Positions 1 to 9,857 of a DNA stretch of 64,000 bases are shown here, piece after piece (positions within the stretch are counted from its first letter, which is position 1; each line of letters begins with the position of its first letter). Under the pieces are notes generated by a model. The model was not told where the DNA came from. It saw only the letters and a program-made list of their open reading frames with translations, and searched no databases. Location: the NCBI RefSeq assembly GCF_013184805.1, contig NZ_JAATNG010000005.1, positions 295,906-359,905 of the forward strand, given 5' to 3'. The position numbers and the translations under genes were made by a program. The DNA comes from Pseudoruegeria sp. HB172150. GTDB taxonomy: Bacteria; Pseudomonadota; Alphaproteobacteria; Rhodobacterales; Rhodobacteraceae.

Positions 1-1055
1 CGCTTCTGGGCCGTCATCTGTTCTTCGACTATCCGGAATACTACAACCTGTTCTCGCGCATGACGACCGACGCGGGAATGCGCGAAGTGGCAAACACCAA
101 CCGCCGCTTCCTTGGCTCCTACAAAGGCGCCGACGGGATCAAGACCGGGTATACGCGCGCGGCGGGCTTCAACCTCGTCGCTTCGGCCGAGCGCGGCAGC
201 GAACGGATCATCGCGACGATGTTCGGCGGACGGTCTTCGGCGCAGCGGAACGAGCAGGTGTCTAAGCTGCTCGACCTTGGTTTCAAGCGTGCGCCGACCC
301 GTGTTGCCCTGCGCAAACCGGCGAAGCCGGCCTATGACTCTTCCTTTCGCGAATACGCTGCGTATGAGGAAGAAGGTGGTGCGGGTAAGACGATCCGACT
401 GATCAAGGCACCTTCGAAGAGCCCGTTCCCGGTTCTTCGGCCCGGGCCGGCGTCTGTTGAGCCGCCGGAGGAAATGCTGGTCGCGATGGCAGAGACGATC
501 GCGGAAACAGTCACGGCAGTTACCGCCACAGTTGCCAAAACACCTCCGGCACTACCTGAAACCGCGCTGGCGCCGCCGCCGATGAAACCTGATTTTCAGC
601 CGGTCTCCAACGTGGGTATCGATGCCGGTGTCGAGGTTGCCATGGCCGATGTCGCGAGCGATGTGATCCCGGAAGGTGACGTCGTGGAGGAGGTTACCGA
701 AAACGAGGTCGCCTTCGCGCCGGTTCCGCGGCCGGACGAGCTGATGGAACATGTAGAAGAGGCTGGCGATGCCGACGAGGCGCCGGTTGTGGTGGAACGG
801 CTGTCGACGAGCGGTGACCGCCATTGGGGAATCAATGTCGGACGCTATCCCACCGAGTTCCAGGCGGAGCGTGTTCTGCTGCAGACCGCGCTGACCGAAC
901 TGGGCACGCTGGACGAGGCGCTGCGCAAGGTGAAGCGCAGTTCCCAGGGCTTCGACGCGAATTTCGTCGGAATGACGCAGGATGGCGCCGCTCTCGCCTG
1001 CCGCCGTCTGGTGGCACGCAACATCGAGTGCGCTACGCTGGGGCCGGCATCGTAA
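1..1055 (+). CDS. D-alanyl-D-alanine carboxypeptidase with C-terminal SPOR domain (5' partial)
   Basis: Periplasmic penicillin-binding-protein-5-like carboxypeptidase that removes the terminal D-Ala from peptidoglycan stem peptides. The frame is already open at base 3, so the gene runs in from the left edge; the signal peptide and the SxxK and SxN boxes lie outside the window. Visible are the KTG box of the active site (GIKTGYT, about bases 135-155) and the end of the catalytic fold. A long Pro/Ala/acidic linker follows (about 330-790), then a SPOR-like domain from about base 825 (HWGINVGRYPTEFQAE) to the stop. SPOR domains bind denuded glycan at the division site, so a septal role is inferred. 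It converges on the yej operon. The domain architecture is a clear call; which paralogue this is cannot be told. Confidence 0.88.
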   Translation, partial: LLGRHLFFDYPEYYNLFSRMTTDAGMREVANTNRRFLGSYKGADGIKTGYTRAAGFNLVASAERGSERIIATMFGGRSSAQRNEQVSKLLDLGFKRAPTRVALRKPAKPAYDSSFREYAAYEEEGGAGKTIRLIKAPSKSPFPVLRPGPASVEPPEEMLVAMAETIAETVTAVTATVAKTPPALPETALAPPPMKPDFQPVSNVGIDAGVEVAMADVASDVIPEGDVVEEVTENEVAFAPVPRPDELMEHVEEAGDADEAPVVVERLSTSGDRHWGINVGRYPTEFQAERVLLQTALTELGTLDEALRKVKRSSQGFDANFVGMTQDGAALACRRLVARNIECATLGPAS

Positions 1056-1089
1056 ACTGGCCAGACGACAGATTTGTGGAACAACAGCT

Positions 1090-1110
1090 CGGGGCGCAGT
1101 TTGCGCCCCG
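1090..1110. terminator. Bidirectional hairpin between converging genes
   Basis: Perfect 9-bp stem CGGGGCGCA/TGCGCCCCG with a 3-nt loop, midway between the carboxypeptidase stop (1055, plus) and the yejF stop (1186, minus). No strong U-run follows on either strand, so termination is inferred from position and stem strength. Confidence 0.5.
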
Positions 1111-1185
1111 CTTGCATTATTCCAGTGTTGAATGTTGATCGCACCCCGAAATAGCGTGGAAAATTTCAACTATCGGACGAATACG

Positions 1186-2793
1186 TCAAGCAACAGCACC
1201 TTCTGCGTGCAGGTCAAAAGCAGCCGCCATTAGCTGTTTCGTATAATCGGTCTTCGGATTCTCGAAGATCTCGACGGCGTCTCCGGCTTCGACAACATCG
1301 CCCTGTTTCATGACCATGACCTTGTGGGACAGCGCCCGTACCACTTTCAGGTCGTGCGAGATGAAGAGGTAGGCCAACCCGTACTTTTCCTGCAGTCGCC
1401 GCAGCAGAGCGACGATCTGGACCTGCACGGTCATGTCCAAAGCAGAAGTGGGTTCGTCCAGAACTACCAGCCTGGGCCGCAAAACCATGGCCCGGGCGAT
1501 AGCGATCCGCTGGCGCTGGCCGCCGGAGAATTCGTGGGGATACCGGTCCATCATGGACGGTTCCAGCCCTACCTCGGTCATGATTTCGGAGACCAGTTGG
1601 CGTTCCGGCCGGCCGTCGCCGACGCGGTGGATCTTCAGGCCTTCTGCGATGATCTGTTCCACGGTCATGCGCGGGCTGAGTGAACCATAGGGATCCTGGA
1701 ACACGATCTGCATGTCGCTGCGCAAGGGCCGCATTGCGGTGCCGCTCATCTCGTGGATGCCCTTGCCCATGAAGCGGATCGGTCCATCACTGGAAATCAG
1801 CCGCATGATCGCCATCGCCAGCGTGGTCTTGCCCGAGCCGCTTTCGCCGACAATGCCCACGGTTTCGCCTGCCCGCACGGTCAGTGTGGCGTCGTTGACC
1901 GCCTTCACATGGCCGACGACGCGGCGCAGAAGCCCGCGCTGGATCGGGAACCAGATGCGCAGATGCTCGGTTTCGGCGATGGTCTCCGCACCTTCCGGGA
2001 CCGGGCTGGGCCTTCCCGCAGCCTCGGCGCTTAGCAGCATCTTCGTGTACGCGTGCTGCGGGTTGTCGAAGATTTCCTTCGTCACTCCCTGCTCGACGAT
2101 CTCGCCGTCTTTCATCACGCAGACCCGGTCAGCAAAGCGGCGCACGATGGTCAGGTCATGGGTGATGAACAGAAGGCTCATGCCTTCCCCGTCCTTCAGT
2201 TCCGCCAGCAACTCGAGGATCTGTGCCTGGATCGTGACGTCGAGCGCCGTAGTCGGTTCGTCCGCGATCAGCAGGTCCGGACCGTTGGCGAGAGCCATGG
2301 CGATCATCACCCGCTGCCGCTGCCCGCCGGACAGCTGGTGAGGATAATCGGCCAGACGGCTTTCGGGGTCACGGATGCCGACCTTGTCCAGCAGCTCGAT
2401 GATCTTGGCGCGGACGGCGGTGCCTTCGAGGCCTTGATGCAGTTCAATCGACTCCCGCAACTGCTTTTCCAGCGTGTGGAGCGGGTTCAGCGAGGTCATC
2501 GGCTCCTGGAAGATGAAGCTGATATCGTTGCCACGCACCTTGCGCAGATGCGCGTCGGAGGCGCCGACCATCTGTTCGCCCTTGTAGCTGACGGAACCGG
2601 TGACATCAGAGCTGTCCGGCAGAAGCGAAACCGTCGACAGGGCCGTCACCGACTTGCCGGAACCGGATTCGCCCACCAGCGCGACCGTTTCGCCCTTGTC
2701 CACATGGAAGGAGACACCACGCACGGCCTGTACGTTGTTGCCGTCCTGCCGGAAGGCGATAGTCAGGTTCTTCACGTCGAGCATGCGGGTCAT
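1186..2793 (-). CDS. yejF: Oligopeptide ABC transporter, duplicated ATP-binding protein
   Basis: Cytoplasmic ATPase of a YejABEF-type peptide importer. The 535-residue protein holds two fused ABC modules. Module 1 has Walker A GESGSGKS (about residues 41-48), signature LSGGQRQR and Walker B LLIADEP. Module 2 has Walker [10 protein letters not shown] (about 315), signature FSGGQRQR and Walker B LVVLDEP. Each has the C-terminal extension typical of the Opp/Dpp ATPase family. Fusion of both ATPases into one chain distinguishes YejF from the separate DppD/DppF pair. The start overlaps the yejE stop as ATGA (2790-2793), indicating translational coupling; it is the last gene of the operon. Confidence 0.93.
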   Translation of the reverse strand: MTRMLDVKNLTIAFRQDGNNVQAVRGVSFHVDKGETVALVGESGSGKSVTALSTVSLLPDSSDVTGSVSYKGEQMVGASDAHLRKVRGNDISFIFQEPMTSLNPLHTLEKQLRESIELHQGLEGTAVRAKIIELLDKVGIRDPESRLADYPHQLSGGQRQRVMIAMALANGPDLLIADEPTTALDVTIQAQILELLAELKDGEGMSLLFITHDLTIVRRFADRVCVMKDGEIVEQGVTKEIFDNPQHAYTKMLLSAEAAGRPSPVPEGAETIAETEHLRIWFPIQRGLLRRVVGHVKAVNDATLTVRAGETVGIVGESGSGKTTLAMAIMRLISSDGPIRFMGKGIHEMSGTAMRPLRSDMQIVFQDPYGSLSPRMTVEQIIAEGLKIHRVGDGRPERQLVSEIMTEVGLEPSMMDRYPHEFSGGQRQRIAIARAMVLRPRLVVLDEPTSALDMTVQVQIVALLRRLQEKYGLAYLFISHDLKVVRALSHKVMVMKQGDVVEAGDAVEIFENPKTDYTKQLMAAAFDLHAEGAVA

Positions 2794-4022
2794 GTGAAGG
2801 TCTTCCTCGGGTCGAAGGCATCCCGGACGCCTTCAAAGATGAACACCAGCAGCGACAGCATGATCGCGAAGGTGAAGAAGGCGGTGAAGCCCAGCCAGGG
2901 CGCCTGAAGGTTCTGCTTCGCCTGAAGCGTCAGTTCACCCAGCGACGGGGCGGAGGACGGCAAACCGAAACCCAGAAAGTCCAGCGAGGCCAGCGTGCCG
3001 ATGGTGCCGGTGATGATGAAGGGCAGCATGGTCAGCGTCGCCACCATCGCGTTTGGCAGCATGTGGCGGAACATGATGGTCCAGTTCCCGACGCCAAGCG
3101 CGCGGGCGGCCCGCACGTATTCGAAGTTCCGCGCACGCAGGAACTCCGCGCGGACCACGCCGACCAGGGCGGGCCAGCCGAACAGCGCCGTCAGGAAGAC
3201 CAGCAGCCAGAAACTTCGGCCCAGGATCGCGAACATGATGATGATGATGTAAAGCGACGGTGTACTGACCCAGATCTCGATCAGTCGCTGGAACACAAGG
3301 TCCAGCCAGCCCCCGAAGAAGCCCTGCACCGCCCCTGCGATGATACCGATCACGCTGGCTATAGAGGTTACGATGATTGTGAACAGGATCGACAGGCGGA
3401 AGCCGTAGATCACCCGCGCCAGAACGTCGCGCGCAGTATCGTCGGTGCCAAGCCAATGCACGCTGTCGGGCGGCGAAGGAGCGGTGCCGTCGATGTCGTT
3501 GATCGTATTGTAAGAGAACGGAATTGGGGGCCAGACCAGCCAGCCACGCTCGATCTCCTCTCCGTCCACCACTCCGGTCTGTGCCTGCTCGATGATACCT
3601 TCCGGATCGTCGAAGCAGGTGTCGAGCCCGCCGGAGATGATCAGGCACTGCACCTCGATATCGGAATAGACCGCCTCTGTCCGGAAATCGCCGCCAAAGG
3701 CGGTTTCCGGGTAGAACCGGAAGATCGGCATGTGAAGCTGGCCGCGATAGCTGACGAGGATCGGCTTGTCGTTGGCGATGAACTCGGCAAACAGCGTCAG
3801 GCCGAACAGGATCCCGAAGATGATCAGGGACCACAGGGCGCGGCGGTTGCGTTTGAAGTTGCGCCAGCGGCGCTGGTTCAGCGGCGACAGCCACATCCGT
3901 TTGCGCTGAACCGGCGGCGGAGGTGCGCCTGGATCGCCGGGGGTCGGCTCCGGCTGCGGTTCCGGCCTTGGCTCGTCCGGCGAGGTTGGCTTGGGACGGT
4001 ACTGATCGTCTGGCATCGCCAT
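2790..4022 (-). CDS. yejE: Oligopeptide ABC transporter permease
   Basis: Inner-membrane permease subunit of the YejABEF peptide importer, 410 residues. The ATG at 4022 is chosen because GGGAGGGCTGAG lies directly upstream, although the frame stays open to 4070 inside yejB. An unusual Pro/Glu-rich cytoplasmic tail (about residues 5-40) precedes the first membrane helix (WSLIIFGILFGLTLF). A long periplasmic segment follows, then five more helices. The binding-protein-dependent permease (EAA) loop is around RAARALGVGNWTIMFRHMLP. The start sits 2 nt beyond the yejB stop (yejB ends at 4024) and the end overlaps yejF by 4 nt, so yejB-yejE-yejF are tightly coupled. Confidence 0.92.
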   Translation of the reverse strand: MAMPDDQYRPKPTSPDEPRPEPQPEPTPGDPGAPPPPVQRKRMWLSPLNQRRWRNFKRNRRALWSLIIFGILFGLTLFAEFIANDKPILVSYRGQLHMPIFRFYPETAFGGDFRTEAVYSDIEVQCLIISGGLDTCFDDPEGIIEQAQTGVVDGEEIERGWLVWPPIPFSYNTINDIDGTAPSPPDSVHWLGTDDTARDVLARVIYGFRLSILFTIIVTSIASVIGIIAGAVQGFFGGWLDLVFQRLIEIWVSTPSLYIIIIMFAILGRSFWLLVFLTALFGWPALVGVVRAEFLRARNFEYVRAARALGVGNWTIMFRHMLPNAMVATLTMLPFIITGTIGTLASLDFLGFGLPSSAPSLGELTLQAKQNLQAPWLGFTAFFTFAIMLSLLVFIFEGVRDAFDPRKTFT

Positions 4023-4023
4023 C

Positions 4024-5118
4024 TCAGCCCTCCCTTTTTTCGAAATCGATACGCGGATCCACGAAGACATACATAAGGTCCGAGATGATCCCGATAACCA
4101 GAGACATCAGCCCGAATACAAAGAGCGTGCCGAAGATCACCGGGTAATCGCGGGCGACGGCAGCCTCGAAGCCAAGGCGGCCGAGCCCATCGAGAGAGAA
4201 GATCGTCTCGATGATGATCGAGCCGGAGAAGAACACGCCGATGAACACCGCCGGGAATCCGGCGATCACGATCAGCATCGCATTGCGGAAGACGTGACCA
4301 TAAAGGACCCGACGCTCGGACAGGCCTTTTGCCCGCGCGGTGACGACATACTGCTTCTTGACCTCGTCGAGGAAGCTGTTCTTCGTCAGCAGCGTAAGGG
4401 TGGCGAAGCTGGAGATCAGCGAGGCGACGACAGGCAGGGTGATGTGCCACATGTAGTCGAGGATCTTGCCAATCAGCGACAGTTCTTCCCAGTTGTCGGA
4501 GGTCAGGCCCCGCAGCGGGAAGATCTTCCAGTATGAGCCGCCGGCAAACAGGACCAGCAGCAGGATCGCGAACAGGAAGCCAGGGATCGCATAGCCCACG
4601 ATGATCGCGCTGGACGTCCAGGTGTCGAAGCTGGTGCCGTCCTTGACGGCCTTGCGTATGCCCAGCGGGATCGAGATCAGGTAGGCGATCAGCGTCGACC
4701 AGAGGCCCAGAGAGATCGAGACCGGCATCTTCTCGATGATCAAGTCCACCACCGAGATCGACCGGAAATAGCTCTCTCCGAAGTCGAAATGCAGGTAGTT
4801 CCACATCATCGTCAGGAACCGTTCGAGCGGCGGCTTGTCAAAGCCGAATTCCTTTTCCAGCTCTTCGATGAAATCCGGCGGCAGGCCGCGAGAGCCGAGG
4901 TACCGGTCGCCCGCGCTGCCGCTGGTCGCACTGTTCTGCGCCGCTTCGCTGCCGCCGCCGGCGATGGATTCAAACACGTTCCCTTCGCCCTCGAGGTTGG
5001 CGATGATCTGTTCGATCGGGCCACCGGGGACGAACTGGGTCAGGGTGAAGTTGACGATCATGATCCCCAAAAGCGTGGGGATCACGAGCAGGAAACGTCG
5101 AAGGATATAGGCTCCCAA
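4024..5118 (-). CDS. yejB: Oligopeptide ABC transporter permease
   Basis: Second inner-membrane permease of the YejABEF importer, 364 residues, the usual family length. An N-terminal helix ([21 protein letters not shown]) is followed by a periplasmic loop with the [11 protein letters not shown] stretch typical of DppB/OppB-type permeases. A block of five helices follows, and the EAA-type loop contains [20 protein letters not shown]. It heterodimerises with YejE to form the peptide channel. It lies 19 nt downstream of yejA and 1 nt upstream of yejE, as part of one transcription unit. Confidence 0.93.
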   Translation of the reverse strand: MGAYILRRFLLVIPTLLGIMIVNFTLTQFVPGGPIEQIIANLEGEGNVFESIAGGGSEAAQNSATSGSAGDRYLGSRGLPPDFIEELEKEFGFDKPPLERFLTMMWNYLHFDFGESYFRSISVVDLIIEKMPVSISLGLWSTLIAYLISIPLGIRKAVKDGTSFDTWTSSAIIVGYAIPGFLFAILLLVLFAGGSYWKIFPLRGLTSDNWEELSLIGKILDYMWHITLPVVASLISSFATLTLLTKNSFLDEVKKQYVVTARAKGLSERRVLYGHVFRNAMLIVIAGFPAVFIGVFFSGSIIIETIFSLDGLGRLGFEAAVARDYPVIFGTLFVFGLMSLVIGIISDLMYVFVDPRIDFEKREG

Positions 5119-5137
5119 GGGGCGGGGCTCCGTTCGC

Positions 5138-7018
5138 TCAGTTGATCGCGCCGGCGGCGCGCAGCTCTTTGGCAGCGTCCTCGTCGTACCACCAGAAGCT
5201 CAGGGTTCCGAGCGAATAGGGCGGCAGAGAGTCGGGATGGCGGTACATGTTGTAATAAGCCACCGTGTAGCTGTCCTTGAACCACTGTGGCACCCAGAAC
5301 CCGATCGAACGCAGAACGCGGTCAAGCGCGTGGGTCGCCGTGGTCAGTTCTTCCAGCGTCTCGGCGTCGATGACGGCCGGCAGCAGGCGGTCGACAGCCG
5401 GGTCCTGCAGGCCCATCAGGTTGCGTGAGCTGTCGCCCGCGGTTTCCGAGGCGTACCACTGCTTCAGCCCCGCGCCGGGTTCGAACCCCATGTCGAAGGT
5501 ATGCGACACGAGGTCATAGTCGCCGTCACGGCGGCGGTCGACATATTGCGAGATGTCCACCCGCTCCAGCTTGGCATCGATGCCGATGGACCGGAGATTG
5601 TCGATGAATGGGTTGATGATGCGGTCGAAGGCCGGGCTGTAGTTGAGGATCACCAGCGACAGATCCTTGCCGTCCTTCTCGCGCATCCCGTCGGAGCCGG
5701 CAATCCAGCCGGCTTCTTCAAGCAGGTTGAGCGCCTGGCGTCGCGCGCGCCGGGAGGGCAGATTTTCCGTAGCTTCGTTCTCTGGCGCCATCACAACTTC
5801 GTCGGTCAGGATCGACTCGGGTAGCAGGCCCTCGTCCACCAGCGGCTGCAGCAGGGCCAGTTCCCCTTCGGAAGGAGTGCCCGTCGCTTCGAGGTCGGAG
5901 TTTTCCCAGAACGAGTTCACTCGTTCGTACAGGTTGTAGAACAGTTTTTCATTCGACCATTCGAAATTGAACATCAGCCGCACGGCTTCGCGTACGCGCG
6001 GGTCCTGCCATTTCTCGTCGCGCAGGTTGAACACCCAGGATTGCGCGGATCCGATGTTACCGTCAGGCAGTTCAGCCTTGATGGCCCAGCCTTTGTCGAG
6101 GGCCTCGAAATCATAGGCAGTGGCCCAGTCCTTCGAGTTGTTCTCTGTGCGGTAGCCGTATTCGCCTGCCTTGAATGCCTCGAGCGCGGCGGAACTGTCG
6201 GCGAAGTACTCGTAGCGGACGGTGTCGAAGTTGTACTGGCCGATGTTGAATGGGTTATCGGCACCCCAGTAGTTCGGGTTTCGGCCATAGATCACCTGCC
6301 GGCCGGGATCGAAACTCTCCACGATGTAGGGCCCGGTGCTCATGAACGGCTCGAGCGTGGATTCGTCGATCCGCGCACCGGTTTCTTCGAACCATTTCTT
6401 GGAGAAGACGACGCTGCCGCTGCCAGCGAACTGGATCGCCTCGCGGCGCGGCGCCTCGTCGGTGAAGGTGAATTTCACACGTTGCGGATCAAGGACCTCG
6501 ACGTTCTCGTAGTAGGCGTTGAAGATATTGCGGTATTCCGCGATGCCCTGTTCCAGGAACAACTGGTGGGTAAAGGCCACATCCTCGGCCGTCATCGGCG
6601 AACCGTCCGAGAAGGTCACGTCGTCGCGCAGGTTGAAGATCACCCAGTCGCGGCTTTCCGGATACTCCATCGTGGTGCAGAGGTAACAGTAGGCGGTGTA
6701 GACGTCATCCGCCGTGCCCACGAGGATGCTTTCGTACATCAGGCTCATGCCGTCGGCGGCGACGCCTTTGCGGGTGTAGTTGTTGAAGCTGTCGAAGCCG
6801 CCCTGTGCCCATGTGCTGAACTCCCCGCCTTTCGGTGCGTCAGGATTCACATAGTCGAGATGCTCGAACTCCGGCCCGTATTTCGGTTCGCCGAAATTGG
6901 TGATCGCATGGGTGACGATCACATCCTCTTCCTGCGCTGTTGCGATCGTGGCCGTCCCAAGGGACAGCACGGGCAGCATCAGAAGACGCGGGATAAGGGG
7001 AATGGGGCGGACGGACAT
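5138..7018 (-). CDS. yejA: Peptide-binding periplasmic protein of the yej transporter
   Basis: Extracytoplasmic solute-binding protein, family 5 (SBP_bac_5), 626 residues. It captures oligopeptides and delivers them to YejB/YejE. The start at 7018 is chosen over an upstream ATG at 7057 because AAGGAG stands at good distance and the product then opens with a signal peptide ([21 protein letters not shown]...ATAQEED, cleavage after ATA). The mature part carries the family-5 hallmark near the N-terminus (MSLMYESIL...[19 protein letters not shown]). It is the first gene of yejABEF. In E. coli the system takes up peptides such as microcin C; the substrate here is unknown. Confidence 0.92.
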   Translation of the reverse strand: MSVRPIPLIPRLLMLPVLSLGTATIATAQEEDVIVTHAITNFGEPKYGPEFEHLDYVNPDAPKGGEFSTWAQGGFDSFNNYTRKGVAADGMSLMYESILVGTADDVYTAYCYLCTTMEYPESRDWVIFNLRDDVTFSDGSPMTAEDVAFTHQLFLEQGIAEYRNIFNAYYENVEVLDPQRVKFTFTDEAPRREAIQFAGSGSVVFSKKWFEETGARIDESTLEPFMSTGPYIVESFDPGRQVIYGRNPNYWGADNPFNIGQYNFDTVRYEYFADSSAALEAFKAGEYGYRTENNSKDWATAYDFEALDKGWAIKAELPDGNIGSAQSWVFNLRDEKWQDPRVREAVRLMFNFEWSNEKLFYNLYERVNSFWENSDLEATGTPSEGELALLQPLVDEGLLPESILTDEVVMAPENEATENLPSRRARRQALNLLEEAGWIAGSDGMREKDGKDLSLVILNYSPAFDRIINPFIDNLRSIGIDAKLERVDISQYVDRRRDGDYDLVSHTFDMGFEPGAGLKQWYASETAGDSSRNLMGLQDPAVDRLLPAVIDAETLEELTTATHALDRVLRSIGFWVPQWFKDSYTVAYYNMYRHPDSLPPYSLGTLSFWWYDEDAAKELRAAGAIN

Positions 7019-7052
7019 GAACGGCTCCTTCGGGCTGCTCGTTACGGGGTAT

Positions 7053-7097
7053 CGCAAGGATACGCGTCTTGCGCGAATTTTAGGAAAAATATCCTAA
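7053..7097. promoter_or_regulatory. Two dyads in the yejA upstream region
   Basis: Two inverted repeats stand 35-80 bases upstream of yejA. TTAGGA-6 nt-TCCTAA (7080-7097) lies in an AT-rich patch that would overlap a -10-like TAAAAT on the minus strand. CGCAAG-9 nt-CTTGCG (7053-7073) lies closer to the start. They may be an operator and a leader hairpin. No regulator is encoded next to the operon. Confidence 0.4.
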
Positions 7098-7153
7098 TAG
7101 CAAGTTGCAACCCGTCAAACGCCTGTGATCCGCATGTTAACTGCCCGTGACAC

Positions 7154-7181
7154 AAAAAGGCCGCCCCGAAACGAGGCGGCC
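7154..7181 (-). terminator. Rho-independent terminator of the cytochrome c gene
   Basis: On the minus strand the arms GGCCGCC/GGCGGCC (7-bp stem) are followed directly by TTTTTGTG. It starts about 25 nt after the cytochrome c552 stop codon. Classic intrinsic terminator geometry. Confidence 0.85.
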
Positions 7182-7207
7182 CTGAGACAATGGGTTGGCC
7201 GACAGGA

Positions 7208-7732
7208 TCAGTTGCCCAGCGAGTCGAGCCAGGCGATCAGGTTGGCGCGGTCCTCGACGTCGGAAATGCCCTTGAAGGACATCTTGGTGCCCGGCGCGGC
7301 TGCCTTCGGATCGGTCAGGAAGTGGTTCAGGTTCTCGGGCGTCCAAGTGTCGCCCACCTGCTCAAGCGCGCCGGAGTAATTAAAGTCGGGAACGGAGTCG
7401 ATCGCGCGGCCTACGACGCCGTCCAGGTGCGGGCCCGTGCCATTGCTGCCGTCAACCTTGTGGCAGGACTGGCAGGCGCGGAATTCCTTTTCGCCTGCGG
7501 CCGGATCGGCGGCGGCGTAGACCTCGCTGAAATCGATTTCGGGTTCCGGTTCGGAATCGTCCCCGCCCTCGCTTTCGCCGGTGTCGATTGTATAGGCCTG
7601 GTGATGTTCCTCGCCGTGGCCGGACTCGCCGACATGGTACAGGCTTTCGGCTACCCAGTTCCCCAGCAGGAAGATCAAGAACATGCCGCAAAAGCCGCCC
7701 ACGATCTTGGTCATCGTCATAGTGTCGAACAT
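7208..7732 (-). CDS. Membrane-anchored cytochrome c (c552/CycM type)
   Basis: Class I c-type cytochrome, 174 residues, that shuttles electrons from the bc1 complex to the terminal oxidase at the periplasmic face. An uncleaved N-terminal helix (VGGFCGMFLIFLLGNWVA) anchors it. An acidic Gly/Glu/Asp linker follows (about residues 40-70). The haem domain has CQSCH for covalent haem attachment and a distal Met in GTKMSFKG. This layout matches Paracoccus c552/CycM. It is divergent from prephenate dehydratase, as often seen in Rhodobacterales, and ends at a strong terminator. Confidence 0.9.
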   Translation of the reverse strand: MFDTMTMTKIVGGFCGMFLIFLLGNWVAESLYHVGESGHGEEHHQAYTIDTGESEGGDDSEPEPEIDFSEVYAAADPAAGEKEFRACQSCHKVDGSNGTGPHLDGVVGRAIDSVPDFNYSGALEQVGDTWTPENLNHFLTDPKAAAPGTKMSFKGISDVEDRANLIAWLDSLGN

Positions 7733-7849
7733 GTCGCGTCCCGTTCCGTCCAGATTCCGGCGCTATCTACCCGCTTCCGTCCCCCCGGTTCAAGGTATAT
7801 GAGGCGCGACCAATCGCCCAACAGGGCTTTTTGACGGAAAGACAGACAG

Positions 7850-8680
7850 ATGAGCGGATGTATCGCCTTTCAGGGGGAGCCAGGCGCGTATTCTCACCAG
7901 GCCTGCCGCGAAGCACGGCCCGAAATGGAGGCGCTGCCCTGCGGGACGTTCGAGGACGTGATCGAAGCGGTGCGGTCGCGTCAGGCGGACCTGGCGATGC
8001 TGCCGGTGGAAAACTCGACCTATGGGCGGGTGGCGGACATTCACCGCCTTCTGCCGGAGTCGGGGCTGCATATCGTCGACGAGGCTTTCGTGCGGGTTCA
8101 CATCAGCCTGATGGCGTTGCCGGGGGTGAAGATCGGCGACATCCGCAAGGTGCGGGCGCATCTGGTGCTGCTGCCGCAATGCGCGGCGTTCCTGGCGGAG
8201 CATGGAATCAAGGGCGAGGCGGCGGCGGATAGCGCGGGGGCGGCGGCGGAACTGTCGGAGGCGGGCTATACCGACCAGGGTGTTCTGGCGTCGGATCTGT
8301 CGGCCGATATCTACGGCTTGGACATTCTGGCGCGGCATATCGAGGACCATGCGCATAATACGACCCGGTTCCTGATCATGGCACGGGAGGAGGATGCGGC
8401 GCGGCGGAGCGACGAGATGATCACCACCTTCGTCTTCCGGGTGCGGAACATTCCGGCGGCCCTGTACAAGGCGATGGGGGGGTTCGCGACGAATGGCGTG
8501 AACATGACCAAGCTGGAGAGCTACATGGTGGACGGGTCGTTCACGGCGACCCAGTTCTATGCCGATATTCAGGGCCATCCGGATGATCCGGCGGTGGCTC
8601 GGGCGCTGGAGGAGCTGGACTATTTCACCTCCTACCTGAAGATTCTGGGGACCTATCCGGCGGACCTGCCGCGGAGCTGA
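7850..8680 (+). CDS. pheA: Prephenate dehydratase
   Basis: Converts prephenate to phenylpyruvate in phenylalanine biosynthesis; monofunctional, 276 residues, cytoplasmic. The catalytic domain opens with AFQGEPGAYSHQAC and contains the diagnostic NTTRFL motif (about residue 170), whose Thr is catalytic. A C-terminal ACT domain binds phenylalanine. Its ESRP box, known from E. coli P-protein, reads ESYM here, a variant I believe is usual in alphaproteobacteria but have not checked. No chorismate mutase domain is fused. A strong terminator lies 7 nt downstream. Confidence 0.93.
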   Translation: MSGCIAFQGEPGAYSHQACREARPEMEALPCGTFEDVIEAVRSRQADLAMLPVENSTYGRVADIHRLLPESGLHIVDEAFVRVHISLMALPGVKIGDIRKVRAHLVLLPQCAAFLAEHGIKGEAAADSAGAAAELSEAGYTDQGVLASDLSADIYGLDILARHIEDHAHNTTRFLIMAREEDAARRSDEMITTFVFRVRNIPAALYKAMGGFATNGVNMTKLESYMVDGSFTATQFYADIQGHPDDPAVARALEELDYFTSYLKILGTYPADLPRS

Positions 8681-8686
8681 TTTTGG

Positions 8687-8709
8687 GGCGTCCCCATGGG
8701 GACGCCTTT
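8687..8709 (+). terminator. Rho-independent terminator after pheA
   Basis: Perfect 9-bp stem GGCGTCCCC/GGGGACGCC with a 2-nt AT centre followed by TTTC, 7 nt after the pheA stop. It may also serve the converging membrane-protein gene that ends at 8778. Confidence 0.78.
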
Positions 8710-8777
8710 CAAGTCATTGATTTCAGGCATGTTAGCGCAAACGTCCGTTTGAGGACAGGTTCGGTCATCGGCCCGAT

Positions 8778-9746
8778 TCAGAACCACCAAGGGAAGATGT
8801 AATTCACCCCGACAGGGCCGATCGGCAGGCAGAGCAATAGACAGATCCACCAGCCGGACCGGTCCAGCACCGGCAGGCGGAAACCGAACCTGCTGGTCTG
8901 CAACCAGATCACCATCGCGGCGGCATAGAAGGTGAAGACCAGCCACCGGCCATAGTCGTCGCCGAACAGGTTCAGCCCGAGCGGCGCCAGCACTGCCAGA
9001 AACAGCAGGTCCGGGCGCCGGCGGTTGGCCCGGTAGAACCAGAGAAAAAGCGCAAAGACCGCCAGGTAGAAGGCGACGAGAAGGGCCGTCACGTACCACG
9101 ACAGCGCGAAATCAAAGAACAGCACCTCGCGGTCCCATGCATTCGTGCCGTTGCCTACGGTGATGCCTGCAGCTCTTTCCGACTCGGCGAAAAGGAAGAT
9201 CGCGACGACAACGATGGCCGGCAGCAGGAGCAGCGGCAACAGGCTTTGCCAGCGTTTCCCGGACCGCAGGAACTGAGCAACAATTGCCAGAGGCAGGCCA
9301 TAGAACAGGATGGCGGAATGGACGAGGACGCCGATAGTGAGCGCCGCGCCCGCCAGTAGCGGGCGATCCCGAAGGACCAGCGCCAGAGCGGCAGCGAGAA
9401 GCAGCATGTTCAGCAGGTCGAAACGGCCCTGATCGTAGCCGACCTGCACCGCCCCGAGGCAACCAACAGCCAGCGCGGTGCGCAAACCGTGGCGGAGGTC
9501 AGGTGTTTCCGCCTCCGCATGCGGCAGAGCGCGGTCCGCCAGAACCAGAGCGGCGGCGGAGGTCGCGAAAAACACGATCCACGAGGCGATGGCGGCGGTC
9601 AGCGCCGGGTCTTCCGCAAGCATCACGAAGGGATGGAACAGTGTCCCGACCAGTCCGCGCCGGACGAAGCCATGCTCGAAATAGTTCACGACATATTGGG
9701 TTATCATCCAGTCGCGCATGGGCAGATGGACCGATCCCAGCGGCAC
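8778..9746 (-). CDS. Polytopic membrane protein, function unknown
   Basis: Integral membrane protein of 322 residues from a GTG at 9746, with about eight to nine hydrophobic helices. I cannot name a family securely. The first loop (ITQYVVNYFEHGFVRRGL) and the periplasmic-looking GYDQGRFDLLN and FGDDYGRWLVF segments recall membrane proteins with a GT-C/EpsG-like layout, which act on polysaccharide or lipid-linked sugars; this is only a resemblance. The reading frame stays open and strongly hydrophobic upstream of 9746 back to the stop of the preceding gene (9858), but contains no ATG, GTG or TTG there. The N-terminus may therefore be longer with a rare start codon. No strong ribosome-binding site precedes the GTG. 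Confidence 0.7.
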   Translation of the reverse strand: MPLGSVHLPMRDWMITQYVVNYFEHGFVRRGLVGTLFHPFVMLAEDPALTAAIASWIVFFATSAAALVLADRALPHAEAETPDLRHGLRTALAVGCLGAVQVGYDQGRFDLLNMLLLAAALALVLRDRPLLAGAALTIGVLVHSAILFYGLPLAIVAQFLRSGKRWQSLLPLLLLPAIVVVAIFLFAESERAAGITVGNGTNAWDREVLFFDFALSWYVTALLVAFYLAVFALFLWFYRANRRRPDLLFLAVLAPLGLNLFGDDYGRWLVFTFYAAAMVIWLQTSRFGFRLPVLDRSGWWICLLLCLPIGPVGVNYIFPWWF

Positions 9747-9857
9747 CCATTGCCAGTAGCGGAAGATCAGCCCCGCGAGGCAGGCCAGCGCGGCGGCAAG
9801 CTTGAAATGGCGAGAAAGGAACAGCAGGGCGAGTGTCCCGCGATGAATTTCGGACTG

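Noticed and set aside
3231..3252. Short ATGATG simple repeat
   Set aside because: It lies in the coding sequence of yejE and encodes an Ile run of a membrane helix.
3063..4076. 337-codon plus-strand frame opposite yejE
   Set aside because: Low-complexity shadow of a certain permease gene.
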